64,000 bases of DNA, from NCBI GenBank assembly GCA_963836785.1, contig CAWIKW010000017.1, forward strand, positions 1 to 64,000, in the 5' to 3' direction. Positions 23,847 through 32,902 of this stretch are shown piece by piece. The DNA is from DASQPR01 sp963836785. GTDB taxonomy: Bacteria; Actinomycetota; Actinomycetes; Mycobacteriales; Micromonosporaceae. Under the pieces are notes generated by a model, which saw only the letters and a program-made list of their open reading frames with translations, was not told the origin of the DNA and made no database searches. The position numbers and the translations under genes were made by a program. How positions within the stretch are numbered: position 1 is the stretch's first letter; each line of letters opens with the position of its first letter.

Positions 23847-26800
23847 CTACAGCAACCGCAGTTGCTGGTCACGCGGTCGTCGAGGGGTGAGGTCGCCACG
23901 GTTGTCGAAGAGTCGTGGGTCAATCGCGTCGAAGAACCGTGACGGCGTCATCGCCCGCTCCGCCCCCCGCCAGAACCGGCGTTGTACGTGGCTCACGTAC
24001 AACCGATCCTGGGCGCGCGTGAGCCCGACGAAGAACAGGCGGCGCTCCTCGGCGATAGCGGCCGCCTCCGCGGCCTCGTCGGCCGGCCCGCCATCGCGTC
24101 CCGGCATGCGCAGGGGCAGCACGCCGTCCTCGCAGCCGACGATGAACACGACCGGGAATTCGAGTCCCTTGGCCGCGTGCAACGTCAGCAGCGTCACCGC
24201 CTGCGCCCGCGGGTCGAGCGCGTCCACGTCGGCGTCGGTCGCGATCTCGGTCAGGAATGTAGCCAGGTCGTCGCCGCATCGCGTCGCGAGAGGCGTCAAC
24301 ACCTCGACCGCCAGGTGTACGTCCGCCTCGGTCAGCGTGTGCGACACGTCGAAGTCCGTGTCGAGCGTGGGCGTACGCAGCCTGTCGATGACCGCGACGC
24401 CAGCCTGCCGGATTCTCGCGACAACCGAACCAGCCGCGGACGTTCCCGACGTGTCGGACGCCTGGGAGGCGAAACGCAACTCCCGCGCGATCGCCCCGAC
24501 ACCCGGCCGGTCCCGCAGCCGGTCGTGCGATCGCTTCTGCACCGGGATGCCGGACCTCGATAGCGCTTCGAGGATCGGCCCGGCCTGCGCGTCGGTCCGA
24601 TAGAGCACGGCGATGTCCGCGAACGACAGGCCTTCGGCCGCGGCGGCGCGACCGTCCACTCGACCCGAGTCGAGCGACCGATGGGAGAGGCCGCCGACGA
24701 GCGCGTCAATTGTCCGTACCACGAAATCGGCCTCATCGGCGGCACTCGCCGCCGGATACCGACCAACCTGGGGTGCCTCCGGGTCGGACCGCGCCGGTTC
24801 GATGCGGCGACCGGGCACGAGCGAGGTCGGAGCGATCGCCTGCACAGCCGTGGCCAGGATCGGTGCCGATGAACGATAGTTCCGTGCGAGCCGTACGACC
24901 CGCGCGTCGACGAAATCGGCCGCGAAGCGCTGGAAGTGCGACACATCCGCGCCACGGAACGCATAGATCGCCTGGTCCGGATCGCCGATCGCGCAGAGGT
25001 TGCCGTCGGCCGGGCACAGCAGCCGTAGCAGGTCGAATTGCGAGGGGTCGACGTCCTGGTATTCGTCGACGAACGTCCACGACCAGCGGCGGCGGTAGGC
25101 GGCGACCAGGTCCGGCGCACCGCGTAGCAGGTCTACGGCCAGCGTCACGAGCTCGTCGACATCGACCAGGTCGTTTCGTCGCAACCCGGCCAGATAGCGC
25201 TCGCGCAGTCCGTCGTCCGTCGCCGCCGCGAGCGCCCGTCGCGCCTGCGCCGCCGACATCGTGACCACGCCGTCGCGCGTTGTTGCCTCGTCGATGGCGG
25301 CCGCTCGGTCCGCATCGTCGGCGACCCGGAAGCCGTCGCCGAGACCGGCTCGGCCCGGGTGCTCGCGCAGGATCGTGAGTGCGAGTGCGTGGAACGTCGC
25401 AACCGTGACGTCGCTGGCCACCGGTCCGAGCAGCGAGCGCAGACGGTCGCCGACCTCCTCGGCGGCACGTCGGGTGAACGTGATCGCCAGGCATTGGTCG
25501 GGACGGACGCCGAGCTCCGCGCACAGATAGGCGACGCGATGAGTGAGCGTGCGGGTCTTGCCGGTGCCCGGGCCGGCCACAATCAGCATCGGCCCGCCCG
25601 GCGCGGACGCGGCCACGCGTTGCATCGCGTCGAGGCGGTCGAGCAGGCCCGTGCCAACCTCCTCCATCCCGGCCAGCATCGGCTCGAACGGCTCGTGCGG
25701 CGAGGCCGCCGGCGCGAGCGGGGGGTCCGTCGGGCGCCGGGCCGCCCGTTGCTTCGGCGTTCGCGGCTGGTTTTCCGTCGGTACGGAGTTGCCAACGCTG
25801 GCGTCGTCGTGCCGCGCGACTGTATGCCGTGCCAGTCTGGGGTCGGGTCGGCTCGCCGCCGGCAAGTCGAACAGCGCGTCCGAGGTAACGGAGCCGATCT
25901 CGCCCGGGTCGAACAGCCGGATGACGCCGTACTCGCCGTCGAAGCCCGGCGTGCGGCGAACGTCACCGGCGCGCAGCCGCCGGACCGCCTCACCGAGCAA
26001 CTCGCCGCCGACTCGCCTGACGTCGTCGAGCGGGGCCTCGCGGAGTACGTACAGCTCGGGGCCGAGGGCGGTGACGAGCGCATCGAGCCGTCCACCGACC
26101 GACCGGCTGCGCGCACCGACGCCGTGGATCTCGCTCAGGATCTCGGCCAGCTGTACCAAGTGTTCGACGTTCGTGTCGGTGGCCGACGCCGGCCGTCGAC
26201 CGTCCGGCTCATCGGCGAGATCCTCGACCCGGCTGAGGACGCCGACCGTCACCGGCTTGTCGCATTTGACGCACACGCCGTTGCGCTCCGCCGTCTCTGC
26301 CGGGGTCCAGCTCACCCCGCAGGTGCGGTGACCGTCCGCATGGTATTTGCCCTCTTCGGGGAAGAACTCCAGCGTCCCGGCGAGTCCGATGCCGGTGCGC
26401 AGGGCCTCGCGGACGCTGAAATAGTCGAGGCCGGTGGCGAGGACCGTCGCCTCCCGGCCGAGCGCGGGCAGCGAGTGGGCGTCCGAATTGGACACCAACT
26501 GGTATCGGTCGAGGCTAGACACACGCCAGTTCATTGCCGGGTCGCTGGACAGGCCGGTCTCGACCGCGAAGATGTGGTCGGCGAGATCGGCGTAGCAGTC
26601 GGCGATCCGGTCGAATCCGGATTTAGAGCCCAGCGCCGAAAACCACGGCGTCCAGATGTGCGCCGGCACCAGGTAGCCGTCGGCGCTCGACTCGAGCACG
26701 ATCTCCAGCAGGTCACGCGAGTCGAGGCCGAGGATCGGGCGGCCATCGGATCCCAGATTGCCGATCCGTCCGAGCCTGGTGTTGAAGCGTTCGACGGCCG

Positions 26801-27275
26801 GTACGTCGGGCAGGTAGACGAGGTGGTGGACCTTGCGCGTCCGGTCGTCACGCTTGTAGATCGTCGAGATCTCCACGGAGAACATGAACCGTACGTCTCG
26901 GCTGGCCACGCTCGGCGGCACCGTCGTGCGGATCTGTGCCGTGAGCTCGGGGCCCGGTCGGTAGAGCCCGGGCTCGGCCGGCACGAGATCAGTTCGTAGA
27001 TGCTCGAACCAGGCCGGGTGCGTGAAGTCACCGGTGCCGAGCAGCGTGATGCCCTTCGTCATCGCGCCTGCGGTGAGCCTCGCGACGGTCAGGTCACGGC
27101 TGCACGCTCGCGAATACTTCGAGTGGATGTGCAGGTCGGCGATCCAGTTCGGCGCCAACGCCGCCGGTGCCGGGGTCGGTGCCGGACCGGCGGCCGATGA
27201 TTCCGCGGGACTGATGGGGGACAGTTCACCGTCGGCGCTTGAGGGCACGTCGCATCCTGGCATGCCAAACGGCAC
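23847..27275 (-). CDS. Fusion of PHP/endonuclease Q-like nuclease and UvrD/Rep helicase
   Basis: An 1142-residue protein. The N-terminal part (about 44-470) is a PHP metallohydrolase like endonuclease Q, which nicks DNA 5' of deaminated or abasic bases. It shows DLHIHSKYS (His49, His51), GTGDFTHP, PAHIWTPW (His206) and SNSDAH (Asp265), then a zinc-finger region with Cys319, Cys335 and Cys338. A linker (about 475-540) leads to a superfamily 1 helicase with Walker A AGPGTGKT (Lys573), TFTRRAAEE, DEYQD, GDPDQAIYAFRGAD, RNYRSS, TLHAAKGLEFPVVF and VGLTRAQDRLYVS. All motifs look intact. It is a single-gene unit. Confidence 0.9.
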   Translation of the reverse strand: MPFGMPGCDVPSSADGELSPISPAESSAAGPAPTPAPAALAPNWIADLHIHSKYSRACSRDLTVARLTAGAMTKGITLLGTGDFTHPAWFEHLRTDLVPAEPGLYRPGPELTAQIRTTVPPSVASRDVRFMFSVEISTIYKRDDRTRKVHHLVYLPDVPAVERFNTRLGRIGNLGSDGRPILGLDSRDLLEIVLESSADGYLVPAHIWTPWFSALGSKSGFDRIADCYADLADHIFAVETGLSSDPAMNWRVSSLDRYQLVSNSDAHSLPALGREATVLATGLDYFSVREALRTGIGLAGTLEFFPEEGKYHADGHRTCGVSWTPAETAERNGVCVKCDKPVTVGVLSRVEDLADEPDGRRPASATDTNVEHLVQLAEILSEIHGVGARSRSVGGRLDALVTALGPELYVLREAPLDDVRRVGGELLGEAVRRLRAGDVRRTPGFDGEYGVIRLFDPGEIGSVTSDALFDLPAASRPDPRLARHTVARHDDASVGNSVPTENQPRTPKQRAARRPTDPPLAPAASPHEPFEPMLAGMEEVGTGLLDRLDAMQRVAASAPGGPMLIVAGPGTGKTRTLTHRVAYLCAELGVRPDQCLAITFTRRAAEEVGDRLRSLLGPVASDVTVATFHALALTILREHPGRAGLGDGFRVADDADRAAAIDEATTRDGVVTMSAAQARRALAAATDDGLRERYLAGLRRNDLVDVDELVTLAVDLLRGAPDLVAAYRRRWSWTFVDEYQDVDPSQFDLLRLLCPADGNLCAIGDPDQAIYAFRGADVSHFQRFAADFVDARVVRLARNYRSSAPILATAVQAIAPTSLVPGRRIEPARSDPEAPQVGRYPAASAADEADFVVRTIDALVGGLSHRSLDSGRVDGRAAAAEGLSFADIAVLYRTDAQAGPILEALSRSGIPVQKRSHDRLRDRPGVGAIARELRFASQASDTSGTSAAGSVVARIRQAGVAVIDRLRTPTLDTDFDVSHTLTEADVHLAVEVLTPLATRCGDDLATFLTEIATDADVDALDPRAQAVTLLTLHAAKGLEFPVVFIVGCEDGVLPLRMPGRDGGPADEAAEAAAIAEERRLFFVGLTRAQDRLYVSHVQRRFWRGAERAMTPSRFFDAIDPRLFDNRGDLTPRRPRDQQLRLL

Positions 27276-27323
27276 GAGCGCACCGCACCACGCTCTTGCT
27301 TACGTTGTGGTTCCGCTAAGGGC

Positions 27324-27388
27324 TGGGGGCAGGCCGACCCACTTGACTGGTGGGGCGTCTTAGGTCTGCGCGGGTCGGCCTGCCCCCA
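27324..27388. repeat. 17 bp perfect inverted repeat
   Basis: TGGGGGCAGGCCGACCC (27324-27340) and its exact complement (27372-27388) flank a 31-base loop, between the moaD stop and the start of the nuclease-helicase gene, both on the minus strand. It could be a terminator-like or regulatory hairpin, or a small repeat element. Confidence 0.65.
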
Positions 27389-27499
27389 ACCCGGCGGTGG
27401 TCCCCCGCAGTGCGGGCGGTTGAACTTAGAGATCTCTCGTTATCGAGTGACGCCGAACGTGATCGTGATCGCGGGGATGGTCAGTCGCTTGATGGTGCG

Positions 27500-27739
27500 T
27501 CAGCCGCCGGCGAACGGTGGCAGGACGTCGACCGTGGTGCCGGCCGGAAGCGTGGCCGACCGGTCATGGCTGGTCAGGCCGTCGACGAGGAAGGTCGAGG
27601 CGGCGAGCACGGTCGCGAGCCGCTCGCCGTGGCGCTGCGAGATCGTGGCGATGACCGATTCCAGCGTCGCCCCGGCGATCTTCTCCTCCGGGCAGCCGGC
27701 GGCGGCGCGAGCCCCCGCGAAGTAGCGCACCAGAATCAT
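27500..27739 (-). CDS. moaD: Molybdopterin synthase small subunit
   Basis: A 79-residue ubiquitin-like sulfur carrier ending in the FAGG diglycine that is adenylated and thiocarboxylated. The N-terminus MILVRYFAGARAAAG is typical of MoaD. ATG 27739 follows GGCGGAAG by five bases; an alternative ATG at 27754 would add five residues. It lies directly downstream of moaA, so the two form an operon, while its partner moaE is 7.5 kb away. Confidence 0.88.
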   Translation of the reverse strand: MILVRYFAGARAAAGCPEEKIAGATLESVIATISQRHGERLATVLAASTFLVDGLTSHDRSATLPAGTTVDVLPPFAGG

Positions 27740-27761
27740 GGGATCTTCCGCCATCGACGGT

Positions 27762-28763
27762 TCAGCCGCCGATCGCGGACATGGGCCGGCTCGGTTGCAG
27801 GAAGCTCGGATCGTCGATTGCATGCCCGGGCAGTTTGCCGAACATCGCCCGGCGCCACATTTCGGCGATCTCGTCGTCGTCACGGCCGTCCCGCAGCGCG
27901 GCCCGCAGATCGGACTCGTCGCGGCCGAAGAGGCAGTTGCGCACCTGGCCGTCGGCGGTCAACCGGGTCCGGTCGCAATCACCGCAGAACGGTCGCGTCA
28001 CGCTCGCGATGATGCCGACCTTCGCATCGGGGTATCCGTCGATGAGCCACGTTTCGGCCGGCGCGGCGCCGCGGTGCGACGGGTCCGGCAGCAGCGTGAA
28101 CTCGGCCGACAGCTGGGCGAGGATCTCCTCGGCGGTGACCATGGTGTGACGATCCCAGACATGGCCGGCATCGAGCGGCATCTGCTCGATAAAGCGCAGC
28201 TCATAGCGGTTCTTAAGCGCGAACCGTAGGAGATCGGCCGGCTCGTCGGCGTTGATGTCCCGCATGAGTACGGAGTTGATCTTCACCGGTACGAGTCCGG
28301 CGTCGGCGGCCGCGGTCAGCCCGTCCAGCACATCGGCCAGCCGGTTGCGGCGGGTCAGCGCCTCGAACCGGACCGGATCGAGCGTGTCGACGGAGACGTT
28401 GACGCGATCGAGGCCGGCCTCGGCCAACGGGCCGGCGAGTCGGGTGAGCCCCAGGCCGTTCGTGGTCAGCGAGATGCTCGGCCGCGGCCGGAGGGCGGCG
28501 GTGGCGGCAACGATATCGACCAGGCCCTTGCGTAGAAGCGGCTCGCCCCCGGTGAACCGGACCTCCCGGACGCCCAGACGCTCCACCGCGAGCCGGACCA
28601 GCCGGACCACCTCGTCGTCGGTGAGCACGTCGGCCCGCGGCAGCCAGTCGAGCCCCTCGGCCGGCATGCAGTAGCTGCACCGCAGATTGCATTTGTCGGT
28701 CAGCGAAACACGTAGGTCGACGGCGGTCCGGCCGTACGAGTCGATCAGTGCGCCGCTGCTCAT
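27762..28763 (-). CDS. moaA: GTP 3',8-cyclase (radical SAM)
   Basis: A 333-residue radical S-adenosylmethionine enzyme that starts molybdenum cofactor synthesis from GTP. The N-terminal cluster motif is CNLRCSYC. The C-terminal second cluster is at PFCGDCDRTRL with a further Cys in RNCLFG. It ends in the conserved Gly-Gly needed for activity (SAIGG). Its ATG overlaps the stop of the fructosamine-kinase-like gene by four bases, and moaD follows after about 22 bases. Confidence 0.94.
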   Translation of the reverse strand: MSSGALIDSYGRTAVDLRVSLTDKCNLRCSYCMPAEGLDWLPRADVLTDDEVVRLVRLAVERLGVREVRFTGGEPLLRKGLVDIVAATAALRPRPSISLTTNGLGLTRLAGPLAEAGLDRVNVSVDTLDPVRFEALTRRNRLADVLDGLTAAADAGLVPVKINSVLMRDINADEPADLLRFALKNRYELRFIEQMPLDAGHVWDRHTMVTAEEILAQLSAEFTLLPDPSHRGAAPAETWLIDGYPDAKVGIIASVTRPFCGDCDRTRLTADGQVRNCLFGRDESDLRAALRDGRDDDEIAEMWRRAMFGKLPGHAIDDPSFLQPSRPMSAIGG

Positions 28764-29695
28764 CGTTCGACGGTAGCGCGTACGGCCGCCATCACGACAT
28801 CCCGATAGCCCGAACCGAAGAGAGCGGTGTGCACGAGGAGGAGGTGCAACTGGTGCAGCGCTATCCGAGACGACCATCCGGGCGATAGCGGCCATTCGCG
28901 TTGATAGCCGGCGATGATGTCGCTCAGGTAGGCGGCGCCGCCGAACAGGCTGAGCTGCGCGAGGTCGCTTTCCCGGTGTCCGCCGTGCGCGGCCGGGTCG
29001 ATCAGATAGACCGGCCCCCCGGTTGACCACAGCAGATTGCCGGGCCACAAATCGCCGTGGATCCGGGCGGGCGGTTCGTCGTCGGCCTCCGCGGCGTACT
29101 CACCGATGTCCCTGACCAGAGCTTCGATCGCGGCCAGGTCCGCCGGTCCCAACGCACCGCGGTCCACACTCATGCGCAGGTACGGCATGAGCCGGCGCTC
29201 GCCGAACCACCGCGACCACGGCCCCGCGTCCGGCGTGTTGTCGAGTGGCAGCGCGCCGATGTACCCGGGCCACGCCGCTCCGAAGTGCGGCGCACCGGCG
29301 CGGTGGGTACGGGCGAGCGACGCGCCGAAGGCTCGGGCGGCCGATGCCGATGGGCTGCCCTCGTCGAGCCACTCCATCGCGAGCATGTCGGGCAACGCCG
29401 CGATGACGTCCGGCAGCGCCGCGCCGTCGTCGATCCGGAGCCAGTCGATGCCGGCGGCCTCGGCCTCGAAGAACCCGTCGGGCCGGGTCGACGCGTGGTT
29501 GCCGTTCGCGCTCGTCCGATCGGCGGACGTGGCCGGCTCCGGCCACCGCTTGGCGAAGACGGATGCGCCATCGTCGAGCGTGAGCCGGGCGGCGTTGCTG
29601 ATCGAGCCGCCGTGCACGGGCGTCTCGCGGATGCGTTGATGCGTCAGGAACGTCGGCAGGTGTTCCGGATGCGCGCGCAGGTAGGCGAGGTCCAC
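28760..29695 (-). CDS. Fructosamine kinase family protein
   Basis: A 311-residue aminoglycoside-phosphotransferase-fold kinase of the fructosamine-3-kinase family, which phosphorylates sugar adducts on proteins for deglycation. Features are FAKRW with the ATP-binding Lys, the catalytic loop IHGDLWPGNLLW, and DPAAHGGHRESDLA. GTG 29695 is the likely start; another GTG nine bases upstream is possible, and neither has a clear ribosome site. Its stop overlaps the moaA start, so it is co-transcribed with moaA-moaD, though no functional link is obvious. Confidence 0.85.
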   Translation of the reverse strand: MDLAYLRAHPEHLPTFLTHQRIRETPVHGGSISNAARLTLDDGASVFAKRWPEPATSADRTSANGNHASTRPDGFFEAEAAGIDWLRIDDGAALPDVIAALPDMLAMEWLDEGSPSASAARAFGASLARTHRAGAPHFGAAWPGYIGALPLDNTPDAGPWSRWFGERRLMPYLRMSVDRGALGPADLAAIEALVRDIGEYAAEADDEPPARIHGDLWPGNLLWSTGGPVYLIDPAAHGGHRESDLAQLSLFGGAAYLSDIIAGYQREWPLSPGWSSRIALHQLHLLLVHTALFGSGYRDVVMAAVRATVER

Positions 29696-29907
29696 GCTGC
29701 GCACGCTAGTCCGTCCGGGCCGCGTCGCCGAGCGGACCCGCATCCGGACGGCGATGAACGTGGACCGGCGTACGGAGTCGCAGCATCGCCGTGGCCTGGG
29801 TTGAGTCCGCCGTTCGGTGGCGCCGGTCCGGTGGATGGCGGCGTGTCGTCCACAGGCTGTCGTGCCGACCATTCCGCCGGAGCGCTCGTCGCTGCACGCT
29901 GGCCGGC

Positions 29908-31044
29908 ATGGATATCTCACTGCCGGCCGTGAAGACGCCGACCGACGTGCTCGCCGTGGTGCCGTATCTCCTCGGGTTCACGCCCGAGCAGAGCATCGTC
30001 GTCATCGCGATGCGTGACCGCCGCGTCGTGTTCCAGGCTCGGGCCGACCTGCCGGCGACCAATGAGATCGCTGCGGTGGCTGCTCATCTCGCGACGGTCG
30101 TGGCTCGGCAACGGGTCGACTCGGCGCTGATCGTGGCGTACGGCGCGGATGCCGAGGTGCGACCGACCGTCGAGGTGCTCCGGGAGTCGCTCGAGGACCG
30201 GCGGATCACGGTGTCCGACGCGCTCCGTGCCGACGGTGGCCGGTACTGGTCCTACGTATGCCGGCGGCCCGACTGCTGTCCGCCGGCCGGCACTCCGTAT
30301 GACGTCGCGAGCACAACGCTGGCCGCGGCGGCGACGTACGCGGGGCTGAGCCCGGCCGCGTCCCGGCGCGATCTGGAGGCAAGTCTCGCACCGGTCGACG
30401 GCCTGGCGAGGATCGCCATGCGGGCGGCGTCCGAGCGGGCCGAACGTCGACTGAGTGCCCTGATCGAGGATGCCGGTGGGCCGGCGCCCGGGACCGTCCG
30501 GCCGAAATCTGCCGGCGATGGCGCGACAGAAATGGAGTGCGCCAACCTTGCCCGTGCCGCGGTGTACGAAGCCGGCGTCCGAGCCGTCGACGAGGCGAAC
30601 GCGTGCATCGGTGCGATCGCGCCGCTCGATGACGATGCCCTGGCCTGGCTAGCGCTTCTCCTGGTCAACGTGCCGGTGCGCGACTATGCCTGGGAGCGGG
30701 TCGACCGTGACGTCGAGGGCAGCGTCGACCTGTGGACGGATGTTGTCCGGCGTGTCGAACCGGACCTGGTCGCCGCACCGGCGACGCTGCTCGCGTTCGC
30801 GGCGTGGCGCAACGGCGGCGGCGCGATTGCGTCGATCGCGCTGGACCGTGCACTCGACGCCGATCCGGCCTATCCGATGGCTCGCCTGCTCCTCGACGCG
30901 ATCGACAACGGCCTCGCGCCGAGCGCGTGGCTCGACGTGCCGCCACCGGGTTCGCCGCGACCCGTCCGGCGGCGACGGCAGGGACGGCACCGGCCACGGT
31001 CGTCTCGCGCTCGCGTCGTCCCACCAGGCCGGACGATCCGCTGA
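29908..31044 (+). CDS. DUF4192 domain protein
   Basis: A 378-residue actinobacterial protein whose N-terminus (TPTDVLAVVPYLLGFTPEQSIVVIAM) is the hallmark of DUF4192. It contains a Cys-rich spot (CRRPDCCPPAG near residue 120) and an Ala-rich helical C-terminal half. It has no signal peptide or membrane helix. The biochemical role of the family is not known to me. It is divergent from the kinase-moaA-moaD operon and convergent with fdhD. The upstream region carries TCGTCCACA (29846-29854), part of a 14-base match to the DnaA-box-like site before dnaB. Confidence 0.8.
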   Translation: MDISLPAVKTPTDVLAVVPYLLGFTPEQSIVVIAMRDRRVVFQARADLPATNEIAAVAAHLATVVARQRVDSALIVAYGADAEVRPTVEVLRESLEDRRITVSDALRADGGRYWSYVCRRPDCCPPAGTPYDVASTTLAAAATYAGLSPAASRRDLEASLAPVDGLARIAMRAASERAERRLSALIEDAGGPAPGTVRPKSAGDGATEMECANLARAAVYEAGVRAVDEANACIGAIAPLDDDALAWLALLLVNVPVRDYAWERVDRDVEGSVDLWTDVVRRVEPDLVAAPATLLAFAAWRNGGGAIASIALDRALDADPAYPMARLLLDAIDNGLAPSAWLDVPPPGSPRPVRRRRQGRHRPRSSRARVVPPGRTIR

Positions 31045-31097
31045 CGCCCCGGTTCGGCCGGCGGACTCAGACGATGATCTGGTCCGGACGACGGGCG

Positions 31098-31946
31098 CTA
31101 GACGACGACACGATCCGGCCGGGTGTAGACGTTCATCGTCGCGCCCCGCAGGAAGCCGACGAGTGTCAGCCCGGCCTCGTCGGCGAGATCGGCCGCGAGC
31201 GTGCTCGGCGCCGACACGGCCGCGAGCACCGGGATCCCCGCCATGGACGCCTTCTGTGTCAGCTCGAAGCTTGCCCGACCGGACACGAGCAGGATGTGCC
31301 CGGCCAGGGGCAGACGACCCTCCCGTACCGCCCAGCCGACCACCTTGTCGACGGCGTTGTGTCGGCCGACGTCCTCGCGCGCCACGATGAGGTCACCAGT
31401 GGGCGTGAACAGGCCGGCAGCGTGCAGGCCGCCGGTCGCTGCGAACGTACGTTGGGCATCGCGCAGCACATCCGGCAGTCGCGCCAGCGTTTTCGCGTCC
31501 ACGGTCGTCGGGTCGGCGGCGACGTCGTACGCGGACTTGGTGCGTACGGCATCGATGCTGGCCTTGCCGCACACGCCGCAGGAACTGGTGGTGTAGAAGT
31601 TCCGGGTCGGGTCGACCTGTGGCGCCGGTACGTGCGCGCCCAACGCGACGTCTACGACGTTGTACGTGTTCGGCTCGTTGTCGCCGGCACACAGTTGTGC
31701 GGTGAAGACGTCTTCGTCACGCGCGATGATCCCCTCAGTGAGCAGGAAGCCGATCGCGAGGTCGATGTCGTGTCCGGGCGTACGCATGGTCACGGCGAGC
31801 GGCGGCCTCGGCTGCCCGGCCGGGCCGACCCGGATTTCCAGCGGCTCCTCCGCCGTCAACGTGTCCGTTCGCTGGGTCGTCGACGATTCGCCGACGTCGA
31901 TGCGCACCACGCCGCGCCGTGCCGTTACCCGTCCCATACCTGCCAT
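31098..31946 (-). CDS. fdhD: Formate dehydrogenase accessory sulfurtransferase
   Basis: A 282-residue FdhD, which carries sulfur from a cysteine desulfurase to the bis-MGD cofactor of formate dehydrogenase. The conserved TSSCGVCGKASI loop holds the CxxC pair. Other segments are EPLEIRV, AIGFLLTEGII, REDVGRHNAVDKVVG and LLVSGRASFELTQKA. ATG 31946 follows GGAG at four bases; ATG 31937 is a nearby alternative. It is divergent from mobA. No formate dehydrogenase gene is in the window. Confidence 0.93.
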   Translation of the reverse strand: MAGMGRVTARRGVVRIDVGESSTTQRTDTLTAEEPLEIRVGPAGQPRPPLAVTMRTPGHDIDLAIGFLLTEGIIARDEDVFTAQLCAGDNEPNTYNVVDVALGAHVPAPQVDPTRNFYTTSSCGVCGKASIDAVRTKSAYDVAADPTTVDAKTLARLPDVLRDAQRTFAATGGLHAAGLFTPTGDLIVAREDVGRHNAVDKVVGWAVREGRLPLAGHILLVSGRASFELTQKASMAGIPVLAAVSAPSTLAADLADEAGLTLVGFLRGATMNVYTRPDRVVV

Positions 31947-31998
31947 CTTGCTCCGTCGGCGCGACGTAGTGCGAAAACCGGTGGCAAGCTCGGTCTCG

Positions 31999-32601
31999 AT
32001 GTCCGATCTCCCGTTCACGTCGATCGTCCTCGCGGGCGGCGCCGGCAGCCGCCTTGGCGGCATCGACAAACCATCGGTTCGGGTGGCCGGCGTATCCATG
32101 ATCGAACGGGTGCTGGCCGCCGCCGGACAGTCCGGCCGAACCATCGTCGTCGGGCCCAAGAACGGGCCGGTCGGCGTACCCACGATCCAGGAATCACCGC
32201 CCGGCGGGGGTCCGGTCGCGGCCATCGGGGCGGCGTTCGGGGCGGTCGAAGCCGAGCTGGCCGACGTGGTCGCGATCCTCGGCGGAGACTTGCCGCTGTT
32301 GACCGCTGGTGCGATCGCCGAGTTGCGTGCCGTTGCCGCGCGCGGTCGCGTGGACGGCGCGGTCTATGTCGACACCGGCGGTCGGCAACAGTGGCTGTGC
32401 GGGGCGTGGCGGGGTTCGTCCGTCGCCGGTCGGCTCGCGTCGCTGGTCGACAGCCGTGGGAGCCTTGAGGGCGCGGCGCTCCGTGAGCTCTTCGGTGCGC
32501 TCGCGGTGGCCGAAGTCATCCGCGCGAGCGATCCGCCGCCGTGGTTCGACTGCGATACCCAAGACGACATCCGCCGGGCCGAGGAGTGGTTAACGGGATG
32601 A
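31999..32601 (+). CDS. mobA: Molybdenum cofactor guanylyltransferase
   Basis: A 200-residue nucleotidyltransferase that attaches GMP to molybdopterin to form the guanine dinucleotide cofactor. The signature LAGGAGSRLGGIDKP (nucleotide binding, with the Lys) is at the N-terminus, and ILGGDLPLL carries the metal-binding Asp. It ends in FDCDTQDDI-RAEEW, common for MobA. Its stop overlaps the next gene's ATG by four bases. Confidence 0.9.
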   Translation: MSDLPFTSIVLAGGAGSRLGGIDKPSVRVAGVSMIERVLAAAGQSGRTIVVGPKNGPVGVPTIQESPPGGGPVAAIGAAFGAVEAELADVVAILGGDLPLLTAGAIAELRAVAARGRVDGAVYVDTGGRQQWLCGAWRGSSVAGRLASLVDSRGSLEGAALRELFGALAVAEVIRASDPPPWFDCDTQDDIRRAEEWLTG

Positions 32602-32858
32602 ACGCGCTCGACGAATGGACCGAAGCCGTACGCGTCGCGTTGCGCCTCGATCCGATCGATCCAGAGCTGGTGCTCGACCTCGCTCGCGATGTCGCGCACG
32701 GCGTGCTCCGCCCGGCGGCGCCGCTGACCGCTTACCTCGTCGGCGTCGCCGTCGGTCGCGGCGCCGAGCCGCGGGCGGCCGTCGCTGCCGTGCAGGAACT
32801 GATCGCAACCTGGACCCCGCCGTCCGCAGAAACGGACAGCGGCCCGAGCAACGATTGA
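32598..32858 (+). CDS. Small DUF6457-type protein
   Basis: An 86-residue helical protein beginning MNALDEWTEAVRVALRLD and including VLDLARDVAHGVLRPAAPLTAYLVG, as in the short DUF6457 proteins found beside mobA in actinobacteria. The ATGA overlap with mobA implies translational coupling and a role in cofactor guanylylation or delivery, which is inference. Confidence 0.75.
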   Translation: MNALDEWTEAVRVALRLDPIDPELVLDLARDVAHGVLRPAAPLTAYLVGVAVGRGAEPRAAVAAVQELIATWTPPSAETDSGPSND

Positions 32859-32902
32859 GAGTCGGCCGACCGCGCTACCCGATCCCGGCAAGGAGACAGA
32901 CT

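Noticed and set aside
28764..29907. Mo-cofactor riboswitch upstream of moaA
   Set aside because: moaA overlaps the upstream gene by four bases, and no compact structured leader could be recognised before the operon.
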